This document shows, in pieces, positions 33,802-42,930 of a stretch of DNA of 64,000 nt. Both the position numbers and the translations under genes were made by a program. Numbering within the stretch: position 1 is the first letter of the stretch; each line of letters starts with the position of its first letter. The DNA is taken from contig NZ_JBAKHX010000011.1 of assembly GCF_036906915.1 (NCBI RefSeq), positions 88,453 through 152,452 of the forward strand, given 5' to 3'. Origin of the DNA: Phytohabitans sp036906915. GTDB lineage: Bacteria; Actinomycetota; Actinomycetes; Mycobacteriales; Micromonosporaceae. The notes beneath the pieces were generated by a model. The model saw nothing but the letters and a program-made list of their open reading frames with translations. It was not told the origin of the DNA and did not search any database.

Positions 33802-35081
33802 TCGCGGCCCGCCTGCTCCGTGACGCGCGAGGAATCCGGACCGCCGGTGCGCGGCCGAGGCACGGCCGAATCGGCCAGCCGGCGCCCAGCGAGCAGCCGG
33901 TGCCACACCTGGATGTACGAGCGGGCCTGGTGATCCCAGGCCAGTTGCCCGGTGAACCGCGCCAGCCCCACCTCGCGCATCTTCGTCCGGCGCTCCCGGT
34001 CGCCCAGCAGCTCGTCGATCGCCTCGGCGTACTCCGACGGCGTGCCGTTGGGCACGTAGCTGGCCGCGTCGCCCGCCGTGCGGCGGGTCTCCACCAGGTC
34101 GGCGGCGACGACCGGGAGGCCCCGCGCCACGTACTCAACGGTCTTGGCCATAGTGGACAGGTTGTTCATCTCCGTCGGCAGGTCGGGCTGGATCGCCACG
34201 GTGGCCGAACGCAGCAACGCGTCGACCGCTGGGCCCTCCAGCCACCCGGTGAACTCCACCAGGTCGCCGAGCCCTCGGTCGGCCACCAGCTTGCGCAGGG
34301 CGGGCAGGCTCTCGCCGTCACCGGCGATGCTGAGTCGCCAGCCGGCCCGGCCGTGGATCCGAGCTAGCTGCTCGGCGGCGAGGATGGCGCCCTCTACGTT
34401 GTCCTGCGGGCCGAGTACGCCGACGTAGACCAGGTGGTGCTCGCCGTGCCGGCCGCCCGGACCGTCGTCCTGGCCGGGCGGAGCGATCTCGCTCAACGCT
34501 GGCCCGTTTCGCACCACGGTGACTTTCTCCTCGGATACGCCTCGGCGTAGCGCGTTGTCGCGAAACGATTCGTTCGTCGCGATCACGGCAGAGGCGGTGC
34601 GCAGCGTGAGCCATTCCAGCAGCTCGAGTGTTCGGTACACCCAGCGGTTGGGCCGGCCGGCGGAGCGGGTGGCGTAGACCTCGGGACACAGGTCGTGGTG
34701 GTCAAAGACCCAGGGACGGCCCATCGCGCGCAGCATCAGCGCCAGGGGCCAGTACACGTCTGGTGGGTTGCACACTTGTACGGCGTGTGCCCGACCAGCG
34801 AGGATCTCGCCGAGCAAGCGCACCATGATGCACAGGAACGACCAGACGAACTCCATCGCGAACGACAGCACCCCGGCGCCGTAGACGAAGACGGGGTACG
34901 GCCGCAACCGCGTTCCTCGGCTTCCTGGCAGGACCCTGAGGCTCTTGTCGCCGCGTGGCGCGATGACCGTGACTTCGTAGCCAGCCTCCTCAAGCGTCAA
35001 GCACTCGCGGATGACCCGCCGATCCCGCTCTGCCGGAAGGTTGGCGATGAGGATCGTGATGTGGGTCCGGCGGTTCTTCAT
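33798..35081 (-). CDS. Glycosyltransferase family 4
   Basis: This 427-residue GT-B enzyme has an N-terminal acceptor domain with ANLPAERDRRVIRECL and FDHHDLCPEVY, and a C-terminal nucleotide-sugar domain with GVLGPQDNVEGAI and IAGDGESLPALR. The usual EX7E motif is changed (TMAKTVEYVARGLPVV keeps the second Glu). The start is ATG 35081; upstream open frame is antiphase to the acyltransferase gene. This is the first gene of the PHP/ATP-grasp/GT operon. Confidence 0.88.
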   Translation of the reverse strand: MKNRRTHITILIANLPAERDRRVIRECLTLEEAGYEVTVIAPRGDKSLRVLPGSRGTRLRPYPVFVYGAGVLSFAMEFVWSFLCIMVRLLGEILAGRAHAVQVCNPPDVYWPLALMLRAMGRPWVFDHHDLCPEVYATRSAGRPNRWVYRTLELLEWLTLRTASAVIATNESFRDNALRRGVSEEKVTVVRNGPALSEIAPPGQDDGPGGRHGEHHLVYVGVLGPQDNVEGAILAAEQLARIHGRAGWRLSIAGDGESLPALRKLVADRGLGDLVEFTGWLEGPAVDALLRSATVAIQPDLPTEMNNLSTMAKTVEYVARGLPVVAADLVETRRTAGDAASYVPNGTPSEYAEAIDELLGDRERRTKMREVGLARFTGQLAWDHQARSYIQVWHRLLAGRRLADSAVPRPRTGGPDSSRVTEQAGRE

Positions 35082-35188
35082 AAGCGAGCTACCTCGTCGA
35101 CTCCGCGCAGAATGATGCGCCTCGGCGGTACGGAGCGTATGGACACGCCTACCGAACTTTGGTGGACACTGCGGCCCGGGACAATGGG

Positions 35189-36325
35189 CTACCTGGCGGG
35201 AGTCGGTGTCGAATGTCTTACACCTGTCTCGGGTGGGGTTGGCGATTTCGGGCGGAGCAGGCGCATACCGGGTAGCTCGACGTACCGATAGAGCAGCCAG
35301 CTGCCGAGTACCGCGAGCGCCAGCGCGCCGACCGTGATGCCGACGGCCGCCAGCGCCGAGTGCTCGACACCGGTGACCTTGATGATGAGGCGGAGCGCGA
35401 GCTGGTGCACGAGGTAGAACGCGAACGAGACCTCGCCGAGCCAGATCATCCGGCGGGACCGCCAAGGCGTGGGGCGGCCGGCCGCGTCCGCGGCGCCGAC
35501 CGCCGCGACCAGCAGTGCGAGTGGGATCGCGGTGCCCGCGACGAGCCGGTAGTCGTCGGGGAGCCAGCGGGAGGTCACATACGCCGTGACGGCGAGCGCG
35601 GTGGCTGGCCACACGCCGAGCCGTGGCCAGCGCCCCTCGCGGACGATCCTGGCGAGGACCATGCCGGCGATGAACTCGGGGGTGCGGGCGAGCGGGAAGA
35701 TCCAGATTGCCCAGTACCGGTGCTCCGCTGGCAGGAGCTGAGCCACCAGCGGCACGGCCCATATGGCCGCGAGCGCGATTGTCGCCGCTGGCCACAGAGT
35801 GCGGCCGGGCAGGCGACGCAGCCCGGCGAAGAGTAGCGGGAAGAGGGCGTAGAAGAACGCCTCGCAGGCCAGCGACCAGCTCACCGTGTTGAGGCCGAAA
35901 AAGACGTCGATGTCCGGCGACCACCCCTGAACGAGCAGCAGGTTGGGCAGCGCGATCGCGAGACCCGCACCAGCGCCGGTGACCACGGCCACACCCAGCG
36001 CCACGAGCCAGGTAGCCATGTGGTTGGGGTAGATCTTCGCGATGCGTCGGCGCCAAAAGCGTGTGGCGGTATCGCTTTCGCGTGCCGACCAGGTGAGGAC
36101 GAATCCGCTGAGGACGAAGAAGAACGAGACGCCGACGGCGCCTTGGCCGAACAGCCACTCCATTGTCGTCCGCACGGCCCCCGGCGCCATGATGTGCTCG
36201 ATGTGCACGTGGAAGCCGAAGACGAGGAAAGCAGCGACGAAACGGAGCCCGGTCAGCGACGGAAGCCGGCCCGCGGTGGTATCTGCGCTGGCCGCAGGGG
36301 CGGCGGCCGGTCGGACCGTGGTCAC
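35189..36325 (-). CDS. Acyltransferase family 3 (OafA-like)
   Basis: This 378-residue integral membrane O-acyltransferase has about ten hydrophobic segments. The family motif RLPSLTGLRFVAAFLVFGFH contains the catalytic-type Arg and His, and FFVLSGFVLTW follows. It is expected to acetylate hydroxyls of a polysaccharide during or after assembly. GTG 36325 starts the likely protein; the longer open frame reaches 36562 without support. It is divergent from the beta-helix gene. Confidence 0.88.
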   Translation of the reverse strand: MTTVRPAAAPAASADTTAGRLPSLTGLRFVAAFLVFGFHVHIEHIMAPGAVRTTMEWLFGQGAVGVSFFFVLSGFVLTWSARESDTATRFWRRRIAKIYPNHMATWLVALGVAVVTGAGAGLAIALPNLLLVQGWSPDIDVFFGLNTVSWSLACEAFFYALFPLLFAGLRRLPGRTLWPAATIALAAIWAVPLVAQLLPAEHRYWAIWIFPLARTPEFIAGMVLARIVREGRWPRLGVWPATALAVTAYVTSRWLPDDYRLVAGTAIPLALLVAAVGAADAAGRPTPWRSRRMIWLGEVSFAFYLVHQLALRLIIKVTGVEHSALAAVGITVGALALAVLGSWLLYRYVELPGMRLLRPKSPTPPETGVRHSTPTPAR

Positions 36326-36539
36326 CGCGTCACCATACTTGGGCGGTGATCCTGGCGGGGTGTCGCGATAATGACAGGTCTGATCCGGTATGGCCGGACG
36401 CGCTGTCCGCAAGGAGAAAATGACCAACCCGTACGGTGCTAGCATTAGCGCGCCATCGCGAATGACCAATATGTGAAAGACGACATGAATCCGCCTGCCT
36501 CTGTCGCCTGAGCGGCGCACGTTCGAGTAGGGAGCACCA

Positions 36540-37667
36540 GTGACAGATCCCTCTGACAACACGCGCCCTGCGCCGCCGGCACACCGGTCGAATCACCGGT
36601 TGTCGCGTGGTCCGTCCAGAAACGTGGCGCTTGTGGTTGTGAGTACGGTGATCGTCCTAGTGGCGGCCTTCGGCGTCGTCCGCGCGACTGGCGTCGGTTT
36701 CAAGCCGTTTGCCACCGGTGGCGAACCTGGCACGGAGGCGACGACTCCCCAGAACGGTGGTCAGGTCTCGACCGCCACCCCGGTGCCGGGAGGCGCGGGA
36801 AAGCTCGGGGCGGCGCCCAGCGCGTCGGCTACGCCGAGTCCTTCCGCATCGGCGAAGAAAGAGGAGTCCGGCGGTCGATCGGCATGCCCTTCCTTTCCCC
36901 GATTTCCCGACCAGAACTGCACGGGCTATGAGCACACCGGTGTGACGTTGCGCAACTGCTCCAACACCGTTACGAAGAACAATGCCAAGTTGGACAGCTG
37001 CCGTTTCGTGAATGGGCTCACCATCGAAGGTAAGAATGTCACCATCACCCGTTCGCTGGTGCAGGGAAAGGTGACCGCCACATACAAGACCGACTGGAGC
37101 CTGGTGGGGCTGAAGCTGATCGACGTTGAGATCGACGGAGGCGGCAAGGTGGACCCCAACGGCGAGGCTGCCATCGGCAACGATGACTATACGTGCATCC
37201 GCTGTCACATCCACGGCACTGGCCGGGGCGCGAACATGCGCAACAACGTCCATATCGAAGACTCGTACCTGCACGGCTGGGTGTATGTGGACGGCGCGCA
37301 CCAGACGGCGATCGGTTCCAACGGCGGCAGCAACTACAAGGTAATCCACAACAACCTGATCTGTGACAGCGACGGTTGCTCGGCCGCGCTCTCGCTCTAC
37401 GGAGACTTCGAGCCGATCAACAACGCGCTGATCGAGCGCAACCTTCTCAACACCGACGGCGGCTACTGCACCTACGGCGGCTCCACGTCGGCGAAGCCGT
37501 ACCCGATCGGCACGAACATCCGCTACATAAACAATCTCTTCGGCAAGAAGTACGGCCCCAAGTGCGGCTACTACGGGCCGGTGGCCACGTTCGAGTTCCA
37601 CGACGGAAACGTGTGGAGCGGTAATGCCTGGCAGGACGGCTCCGGTCCGGTCAAGCCGCAGTCGTGA
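36540..37667 (+). CDS. Secreted or anchored right-handed beta-helix protein
   Basis: This 375-residue protein has a basic N-terminus and one hydrophobic segment at about 29-50 (signal or anchor), then a Ser/Pro/Ala-rich linker (SASATPSPSASAKK) and a domain of about 260 residues from residue 115. Short beta-helix turns recur (NGLTIEGKNVTITRSLV, NNVHIEDSYLHG, NALIERNLLN), with several Cys that may form disulfides. The fold fits a polysaccharide lyase or binding protein; no catalytic residues can be assigned. Start GTG 36540 follows AGGGAG. G+C is lower than in the neighbours. Confidence 0.8.
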   Translation: MTDPSDNTRPAPPAHRSNHRLSRGPSRNVALVVVSTVIVLVAAFGVVRATGVGFKPFATGGEPGTEATTPQNGGQVSTATPVPGGAGKLGAAPSASATPSPSASAKKEESGGRSACPSFPRFPDQNCTGYEHTGVTLRNCSNTVTKNNAKLDSCRFVNGLTIEGKNVTITRSLVQGKVTATYKTDWSLVGLKLIDVEIDGGGKVDPNGEAAIGNDDYTCIRCHIHGTGRGANMRNNVHIEDSYLHGWVYVDGAHQTAIGSNGGSNYKVIHNNLICDSDGCSAALSLYGDFEPINNALIERNLLNTDGGYCTYGGSTSAKPYPIGTNIRYINNLFGKKYGPKCGYYGPVATFEFHDGNVWSGNAWQDGSGPVKPQS

Positions 37668-37680
37668 TCCCGTTCTAGCA

Positions 37681-37713
37681 AAGCCGGCCGAGGGTGGCAC
37701 CGTCGGCCGGCTT
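37681..37713. terminator. Bidirectional terminator hairpin
   Basis: Perfect 11-bp arms AAGCCGGCCGA (37681-37691) and TCGGCCGGCTT (37703-37713), with an 11-base loop, lie between the convergent beta-helix and asparagine-synthetase genes. Terminal A/T pairs give a short U-tract in both directions. Confidence 0.8.
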
Positions 37714-37734
37714 CGTGTTGTGTTGAGTGGCGGC

Positions 37735-39636
37735 TCAGTGGCCTGCCGGCACCGCGGTCTGCGTGTGCGCGAGCAGCGTCTCCCGCATCGCGTCCCGGCT
37801 CGCGCCGCGGAAGAAGATCTGCCCCCACACTTCGAGCAGGATCAGCCGGGTCAGCCAGTCGCTCGGGCCGTCGCTGATCGCGGTGGTGATGGCGTCCTCA
37901 TCCAGCGCGTACAGGTCGGCCAGGAAGCCGTCGGCGAAGAACTTCGGCGAGACCGATAGCCGTCGGTTGATGGAGACTGGGAAGCCGCGCTTGGGTCGGG
38001 CGGAGAGCGCCGAGGGCAGCCGGCGCGCGGCCACCTCGCGGATCGCCCACTTGTCCACGATGAACGGGTGCCGCTTGTCGTGCGCCCGGATCGTGCGCCG
38101 CAGCTTGTACCGGTCCGGCAGGTTGACCGCCAGCTTCGCGAACTCCGGCGCGAGGAACGGGAACCGGGCCTCCAACCCCCACGCCATGCCCAGACGATCG
38201 TTGCGGTGCAGCAGCGAGACCAGGTGCGACTGGGCGAGGTTGAGGGACGTGATGCGGGAACGGCGGTCGCGGCGGCCCATGGCGCCGCTCAGCGCGGCGG
38301 CGCTGCGGTCAGCCACGATGCCCGCCTCAAACGCCGAGTTGAGCTCAAGGAGCCGGTGCTCGAACGTCTCATCCGCGCGCGGCCAGAAGAGCTTCGCCGC
38401 CTTCGGCGACAGTGCGGACAGCCACGAGCGAGGCACCGACTTTACCCGGTTGACCAGGTCGATGACCGGCTGTAGGGCCTCGTTCGGATAGCCGATCAGG
38501 TATTCGTCGCTTCCCTCGCCTGTCAACAGCACCTTGATACCGTCCGCCGCGGCGAGCTCGCATACGGCGTAAAACGGCAGTGCGTTGAGGTGGTAGATGA
38601 GCGGCCCGTCGTTGTACCAGGTCACGTCCGGGATGGCGGCGATGATGTCGGCGTCGGTGACGCGAACGGTGTGCAGCTTCAGGCCGAGCGCCGCCGCGAG
38701 CGCCTCGGCGGCCGGCCGCTCGCTGTCGTTGGCCACGTCGGCGTGGTAGAGCGGTATGTCGGCCCGCTCACGGCTGGCGAGCGTGGCGATGAGGCTGGAG
38801 TCGACCCCGCCGCTGGCGAGGCAGGCGAGCGGGGCGTCGCTGACGAGGCGGGACCGCACGCCCGCGGTGATCGCGTCCTCGACTCGCTGGACCACCTCGG
38901 CGGTTGACGCCCTGCGAAGCTCGCGGTAGAGGTCGTCGTCGACCCAGTCGACCACCCGTGCGAAGAAGCGCCGTTCGATGCGCCCCGTGGATCGGTCGAA
39001 CGTGAGCTGCTCGCCGGGGCGTACGGCGCGGACGCCCCGGTACAGCGTGCGGTCGCCCCAGGTGACCGAGTAGCCGAGCAAGGCGGCGTTGACTGCGGCC
39101 GGGCTCGGCTCGCTCGCGGTGGAGCCGACCTCGACCAGCGCCTTGAGCTCGGAGCCGAATCGCAGGCTGCCGTCCGGACCGTGGGCGTAGTAGAGCGGCT
39201 TCACACCGTGTACGTCGCGGCCGAGCGTGAGTAGCTCGTCGCGGGTGTCCCAGACGGCGACCGCCCAGTCGCCCTCCAGTCTGGCGAACGTGGCGGCGCA
39301 GCCGTGCAGCGCGATGTGCGACAGCAACACCTCGGTGTCGCCGGTGGAATGTATCTCAAGACCCTGCGCGATCAGCTCGTCACGCAGTTCCCGGAAGTTG
39401 TAGATCTCGCCGTTGAAGGCGAGCGCGTAGCGGCCGTCAAAGGAGACCATCGGCTGTGACGCCGCGGTGCTCAGGTCGAGGATCGACAGGCGCACATGCC
39501 CCAACCCGATGCCCGGATCGGTCCACACGCCGTCGCCGTCCGGTCCGCGGTGCCGGATCGGTGCGAGCGCGCGCAGGATCTCGTCCGTGGAGACGGTGGC
39601 CGTGGCCCGCGCGCATCTACCCACCAGACCGCACAC
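37735..39636 (-). CDS. Glutamine-dependent asparagine-synthetase-like amidotransferase
   Basis: This 633-residue two-domain enzyme has a class II glutaminase domain that begins at GTG 39636 with Met-Cys-Gly, placing the catalytic Cys at position 2 after processing. A longer start at 39672 would bury it. Motifs RHRGPDG, FNGEIYNF and TGDTEVLL are intact. The synthetase domain has PP-loop ASGGVDSSL. It hydrolyses glutamine and amidates an adenylated carboxylate. In this locus the substrate may be a uronic acid, as known for WbpS-like enzymes, rather than aspartate. GGAGG precedes the start. Confidence 0.9.
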   Translation of the reverse strand: MCGLVGRCARATATVSTDEILRALAPIRHRGPDGDGVWTDPGIGLGHVRLSILDLSTAASQPMVSFDGRYALAFNGEIYNFRELRDELIAQGLEIHSTGDTEVLLSHIALHGCAATFARLEGDWAVAVWDTRDELLTLGRDVHGVKPLYYAHGPDGSLRFGSELKALVEVGSTASEPSPAAVNAALLGYSVTWGDRTLYRGVRAVRPGEQLTFDRSTGRIERRFFARVVDWVDDDLYRELRRASTAEVVQRVEDAITAGVRSRLVSDAPLACLASGGVDSSLIATLASRERADIPLYHADVANDSERPAAEALAAALGLKLHTVRVTDADIIAAIPDVTWYNDGPLIYHLNALPFYAVCELAAADGIKVLLTGEGSDEYLIGYPNEALQPVIDLVNRVKSVPRSWLSALSPKAAKLFWPRADETFEHRLLELNSAFEAGIVADRSAAALSGAMGRRDRRSRITSLNLAQSHLVSLLHRNDRLGMAWGLEARFPFLAPEFAKLAVNLPDRYKLRRTIRAHDKRHPFIVDKWAIREVAARRLPSALSARPKRGFPVSINRRLSVSPKFFADGFLADLYALDEDAITTAISDGPSDWLTRLILLEVWGQIFFRGASRDAMRETLLAHTQTAVPAGH

Positions 39637-39699
39637 GTGTCCTCCCTCTGTCAGCGGCAAACTACGGCACACGCGCCGGGCCGCACCGGCGCGCGCGAA

Positions 39700-41547
39700 C
39701 TAACCGAAGTGCGACACCGCCGGATCGTTGGCGGCGTCTGTGCCGGACACCCGGCCAAGCTCTGTGGCCTCCGTCGCCACCAGCAGATTCATGAGGAACG
39801 CTACCGTCGCCGGCAGCGCCTCGCGGCGGCCGTCGAGCAGCTCGTCGAGCCAGGCCACGCGGACGAGGCCGGCCCGCCGCAGGGGAGCGGTCGCCTCGGG
39901 GGCGGCGCGCCAGTGGGCCACCACACGCGCGGCGATGTCGGCCGCGCCCAGCTGGGTGCGGCGCGCGCCGGCCAGCCGCTGGCGCACCTTGCCGACCGAC
40001 TTGCGTAACGTCACCCCGACGACCGCCGCACTCGTGGCCAGGCCGGGACGACCGAGCCGCGCCGGGACCAGCCCCGAGTCGAGCGGCAACGCGGCGAGGC
40101 CGGGGTCTAGTCGCTGCATGAGCCGCCCGGTGAGCCGCGAGTCGCGCTTCTCGTCCGGGGCCACCGCCAATGCCAACTGTACGAAGCGCCGGTCGAGCAG
40201 GGGATTGACGTAGAACCGGTCGACCGCGGCCGGGGTGCCCTGCGCACCTGCCCACCGTGCCATCCGGTCCCACAGGTAGAACTCGTCGGTGGCGCGGAGC
40301 CAGTCGCGGTCGTAGCTGGCGAAGCGTTCGGCCACGGCCGCCAGCGCGTACGACCGGGCGGACGCGACGAAGTCCGGCTCGAGGGCTTCCGCCTCGGCTG
40401 CCTCGTTGGTGAAGAGCCGCCACTCGGCCAGCCTGCGCACCATCCGTTCGTCGGTTCTGGCGTGCCGGGGCTGGCCCGGGTAGTAGAAGCCGCGGGCCAG
40501 CTCGCCGCCGGCGCCGGAGAGCCGGTGCCCCTGGTCGAGGTCGGCCTCGATGAGGGCGAGCGGGGCGAGCGCCATCGGGCTCGCCATGCAGTCCAGCGCG
40601 GCGGCGGCGGCCCGCGCGGCGCGGTGGCCGGCCGCCGCGCCGACGGCTGGCCGCTCGTCGGTCCAGTGCACGACGTGTGAGAGGCCGCACTGCGCGGCGA
40701 GGCGGCTGGCGACCCGTGACTCGACCCCGCCACTACTGTCCAATGTGAACGCCGCCAGGTCACGGCGTAGCTCCGGTGGCACCGCGCCCAGCAAGAGCCG
40801 GGAGTCCTGGCCGCCGCTTAGCTGGAGCACTGTCTCCGGGTGGTCGGTGAGGTAGGCGCGATGGAAGGCGCGCAGGATCTCGGCCATCTCGTCGACTGCG
40901 GCATCGAGGCCCTGTGCGGCGTCGACGCTCACGTCGGCGCTGGCGTACCGTTCGACGGTGACCCGGCCGTCGCGGAGCTTCGCGACGCCGGCCGGCCCAA
41001 GCTTGGTGACGCCGGCAAACACCGTCTCCAGCCCCACCTGCCAGCCCATGAGGCTCTGCACGCCGAGCGCGCCGGTGTGCAGGCCCGCGCCGGCCAGGGC
41101 GCCGAGCGCGAGTGCGCTGGTGGAGACGGCGGCCGCGCCGTCACCCTGCCACCAGAAGAGCTGGCGCAGGCCGAGCCAGTCGCCGGTCAGTACGACCGGT
41201 GCGCCGGGACGGGCCAGGTGCGCGGCGGCGAACGGCGGCAGGAGACCGCAGAGCGCGGTGCCGTCCAGTGCCGTGCCGTCGCCGAGCAGCGCGGCGAGGC
41301 GACCCGTGTCGACATCGGCGGTGCGGTCGCGGATCGAGCGGGTGAGCCGGACCGTGAAACCCGCGGCCGGATCGGCGCCCAGGTGGTCGCCGGGCTCGCC
41401 GGCGGTGAACGCGAGCCAGCCGTCCCGGGTGCGGACCGGCGCGGCGCTGGCGTGCGGGTCGGCGACGAGCGCGAGCGCGGCAGGGTGCGGGATGCGCGCC
41501 GCAGCAGGCCCGTCCGGGCTCACCGAGACGGCCAGGAAGCCGCGCAT
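39700..41547 (-). CDS. Asparagine-synthetase-like protein with degenerate glutaminase domain
   Basis: The 615-residue protein begins MRGFLAVSVSPDG, so the catalytic Cys2 of the glutaminase domain is missing, and the N-terminal domain keeps only the general fold. The synthetase domain is preserved, with PP-loop LQLSGGQDSRLLLG at about residue 245 and SGAGGELARG. It could use free ammonia, depend on the paralogue at 37735 for ammonia, or form a different bond, like lasso-peptide cyclases and other AsnB relatives. The separation of 63 bases suggests cotranscription of the two. Confidence 0.85.
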   Translation of the reverse strand: MRGFLAVSVSPDGPAAARIPHPAALALVADPHASAAPVRTRDGWLAFTAGEPGDHLGADPAAGFTVRLTRSIRDRTADVDTGRLAALLGDGTALDGTALCGLLPPFAAAHLARPGAPVVLTGDWLGLRQLFWWQGDGAAAVSTSALALGALAGAGLHTGALGVQSLMGWQVGLETVFAGVTKLGPAGVAKLRDGRVTVERYASADVSVDAAQGLDAAVDEMAEILRAFHRAYLTDHPETVLQLSGGQDSRLLLGAVPPELRRDLAAFTLDSSGGVESRVASRLAAQCGLSHVVHWTDERPAVGAAAGHRAARAAAAALDCMASPMALAPLALIEADLDQGHRLSGAGGELARGFYYPGQPRHARTDERMVRRLAEWRLFTNEAAEAEALEPDFVASARSYALAAVAERFASYDRDWLRATDEFYLWDRMARWAGAQGTPAAVDRFYVNPLLDRRFVQLALAVAPDEKRDSRLTGRLMQRLDPGLAALPLDSGLVPARLGRPGLATSAAVVGVTLRKSVGKVRQRLAGARRTQLGAADIAARVVAHWRAAPEATAPLRRAGLVRVAWLDELLDGRREALPATVAFLMNLLVATEATELGRVSGTDAANDPAVSHFG

Positions 41548-41904
41548 CTCAGCAGGCCGGCGGCCGGTTCAGGCACATGGGGCTCACTGTAGACGCGTAC
41601 GGAAGCGTGAGGACCGGCCGAGCGGTGACGGCTAGCCGACACACGTTCCACACCGGGACGGGATATCTGGTTGGGTAGCCAGTATCGGGCAAAGATGATC
41701 GAGTTGTAGATATGACCATCTATCTTATGAGCCCGAGCCGGCGGGTCAAGCAAACCGTCGGGTGTCCGACCCCCTCGAATCGAGGCTCTGGGCAGCTCTA
41801 CCCTGGCCACGTACCCTGTCTCTATCTCGCCGGACATGGCGGGTGCAATCGCACGCTTGCGCTGGGTAGTCGACATTCTGCCGTGGCGAAATCGAGAGGA
41901 CCCT
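41548..41904. other. Divergent intergenic region between amidotransferase and Wzz-like genes
   Basis: About 357 bases. 41690-41745 is AT-rich compared with the surroundings and holds an imperfect palindrome, AGAT-N6-ATCT (41710-41731 region). Promoters for both directions are expected here, but no -35/-10 pair with good spacing was found. If Wzz-like translation begins at 41836, the gap is shorter. No gene or RNA recognised. Confidence 0.4.
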
Positions 41905-42930
41905 GTGGATCTCTGGGATCTGACCAGGATGCTGTTCCGGCGCTGGTACGTGTTCGCACCACTTCTGGTGGTTTCGCTCCTGGCTGTCTTCCTGATGACG
42001 AAGAACATCAGGCCGGACTACAGCGCCGTCGGGCACCTGCAGATGATCCCACCACCCAACTCGACGACCGGCGAAGGTGCGGTGAAGAAGCCCGCGAACC
42101 CCTGGCTCGACCTCGGCTTCGCGGCGCTCGGCTCTGCGGTCATCCTCCAAGCGCAGGACGAGCCGGTGCTCGAACAGCTTGTCGAAGATGGCTACACGGA
42201 CAGTTTTACCATCACGGTCGAGTACGGCACGACGTATTTCACCATCGAGGCCGTGGGTTCCACGTCCGCGCAGGCGACCTCGACGGTGCAGCGGCTGATG
42301 AAGCTGCTCGACGAGTTCGTGGTGGCACAGCAGCAGCAGTTCGGCGCGACGCGGGCCACCTCCATCACCACCCTCCCGCTCGACAACGGCGACAAGGTCG
42401 AGGCCATCACGTCGAAGAAGAAGCGCGTGATGATCGTCGGACTCGGCATCGCGGTGATGATCAGCGTCGGTGTCGCCATCGGCCTCGACGCGCTGCTGCG
42501 CCGCCGGGCGAAGAGCGGTAGTCGGAAGAAGACGCCGGACGAGCCGGTAGCCGGAGCGGGCGTGGCGCGCACGCGCCTTGGGCCAGAGGCCCCGGGCGGC
42601 GACTCGACGATGGTCATTCCGATGGGCAACGCGCTATTGGGCGAGTCCGCCGGCCGGGCCGCCGGGCGCCTTGGCGTGCGGCAGAGCAATGGCAACGGTT
42701 CCGACTACACCCACCAGAGCGCCGCGTTCCGCGGGCAGGCGATGGAGGACGGCGCCGGCAAGGCGGCAAATAGCAACAATGGTGTGAAGGGCACAAGCAG
42801 CTCGACAGGCACGGGGGAAAACAAGACGGTCCGCGCCGACGCGCCGGCTGTCGAGGTCGACAGCACGATCGTCCTGCCGCTGTCGCGGATCTCCTGGCGC
42901 GCCGGCCAAGACGAGAACCAGGGACGTTGA
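41905..42930 (+). CDS. Wzz-like chain-length/co-polymerase membrane protein
   Basis: This 341-residue protein resembles polysaccharide co-polymerases. The first span is at about 16-33 (FAPLLVVSLLAVFLM), with a periplasm-side region of about 140 residues between. The second span is at about 179-198 (VMIVGLGIAVMISV), followed by a long cytosolic tail of about 140 residues rich in Gly, Ser and Asn. There is no tyrosine kinase domain. Start GTG 41905 has GAGAGGA five bases upstream; an upstream start at 41836 is possible. It overlaps the O-antigen-ligase-like gene. Confidence 0.78.
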   Translation: MDLWDLTRMLFRRWYVFAPLLVVSLLAVFLMTKNIRPDYSAVGHLQMIPPPNSTTGEGAVKKPANPWLDLGFAALGSAVILQAQDEPVLEQLVEDGYTDSFTITVEYGTTYFTIEAVGSTSAQATSTVQRLMKLLDEFVVAQQQQFGATRATSITTLPLDNGDKVEAITSKKKRVMIVGLGIAVMISVGVAIGLDALLRRRAKSGSRKKTPDEPVAGAGVARTRLGPEAPGGDSTMVIPMGNALLGESAGRAAGRLGVRQSNGNGSDYTHQSAAFRGQAMEDGAGKAANSNNGVKGTSSSTGTGENKTVRADAPAVEVDSTIVLPLSRISWRAGQDENQGR

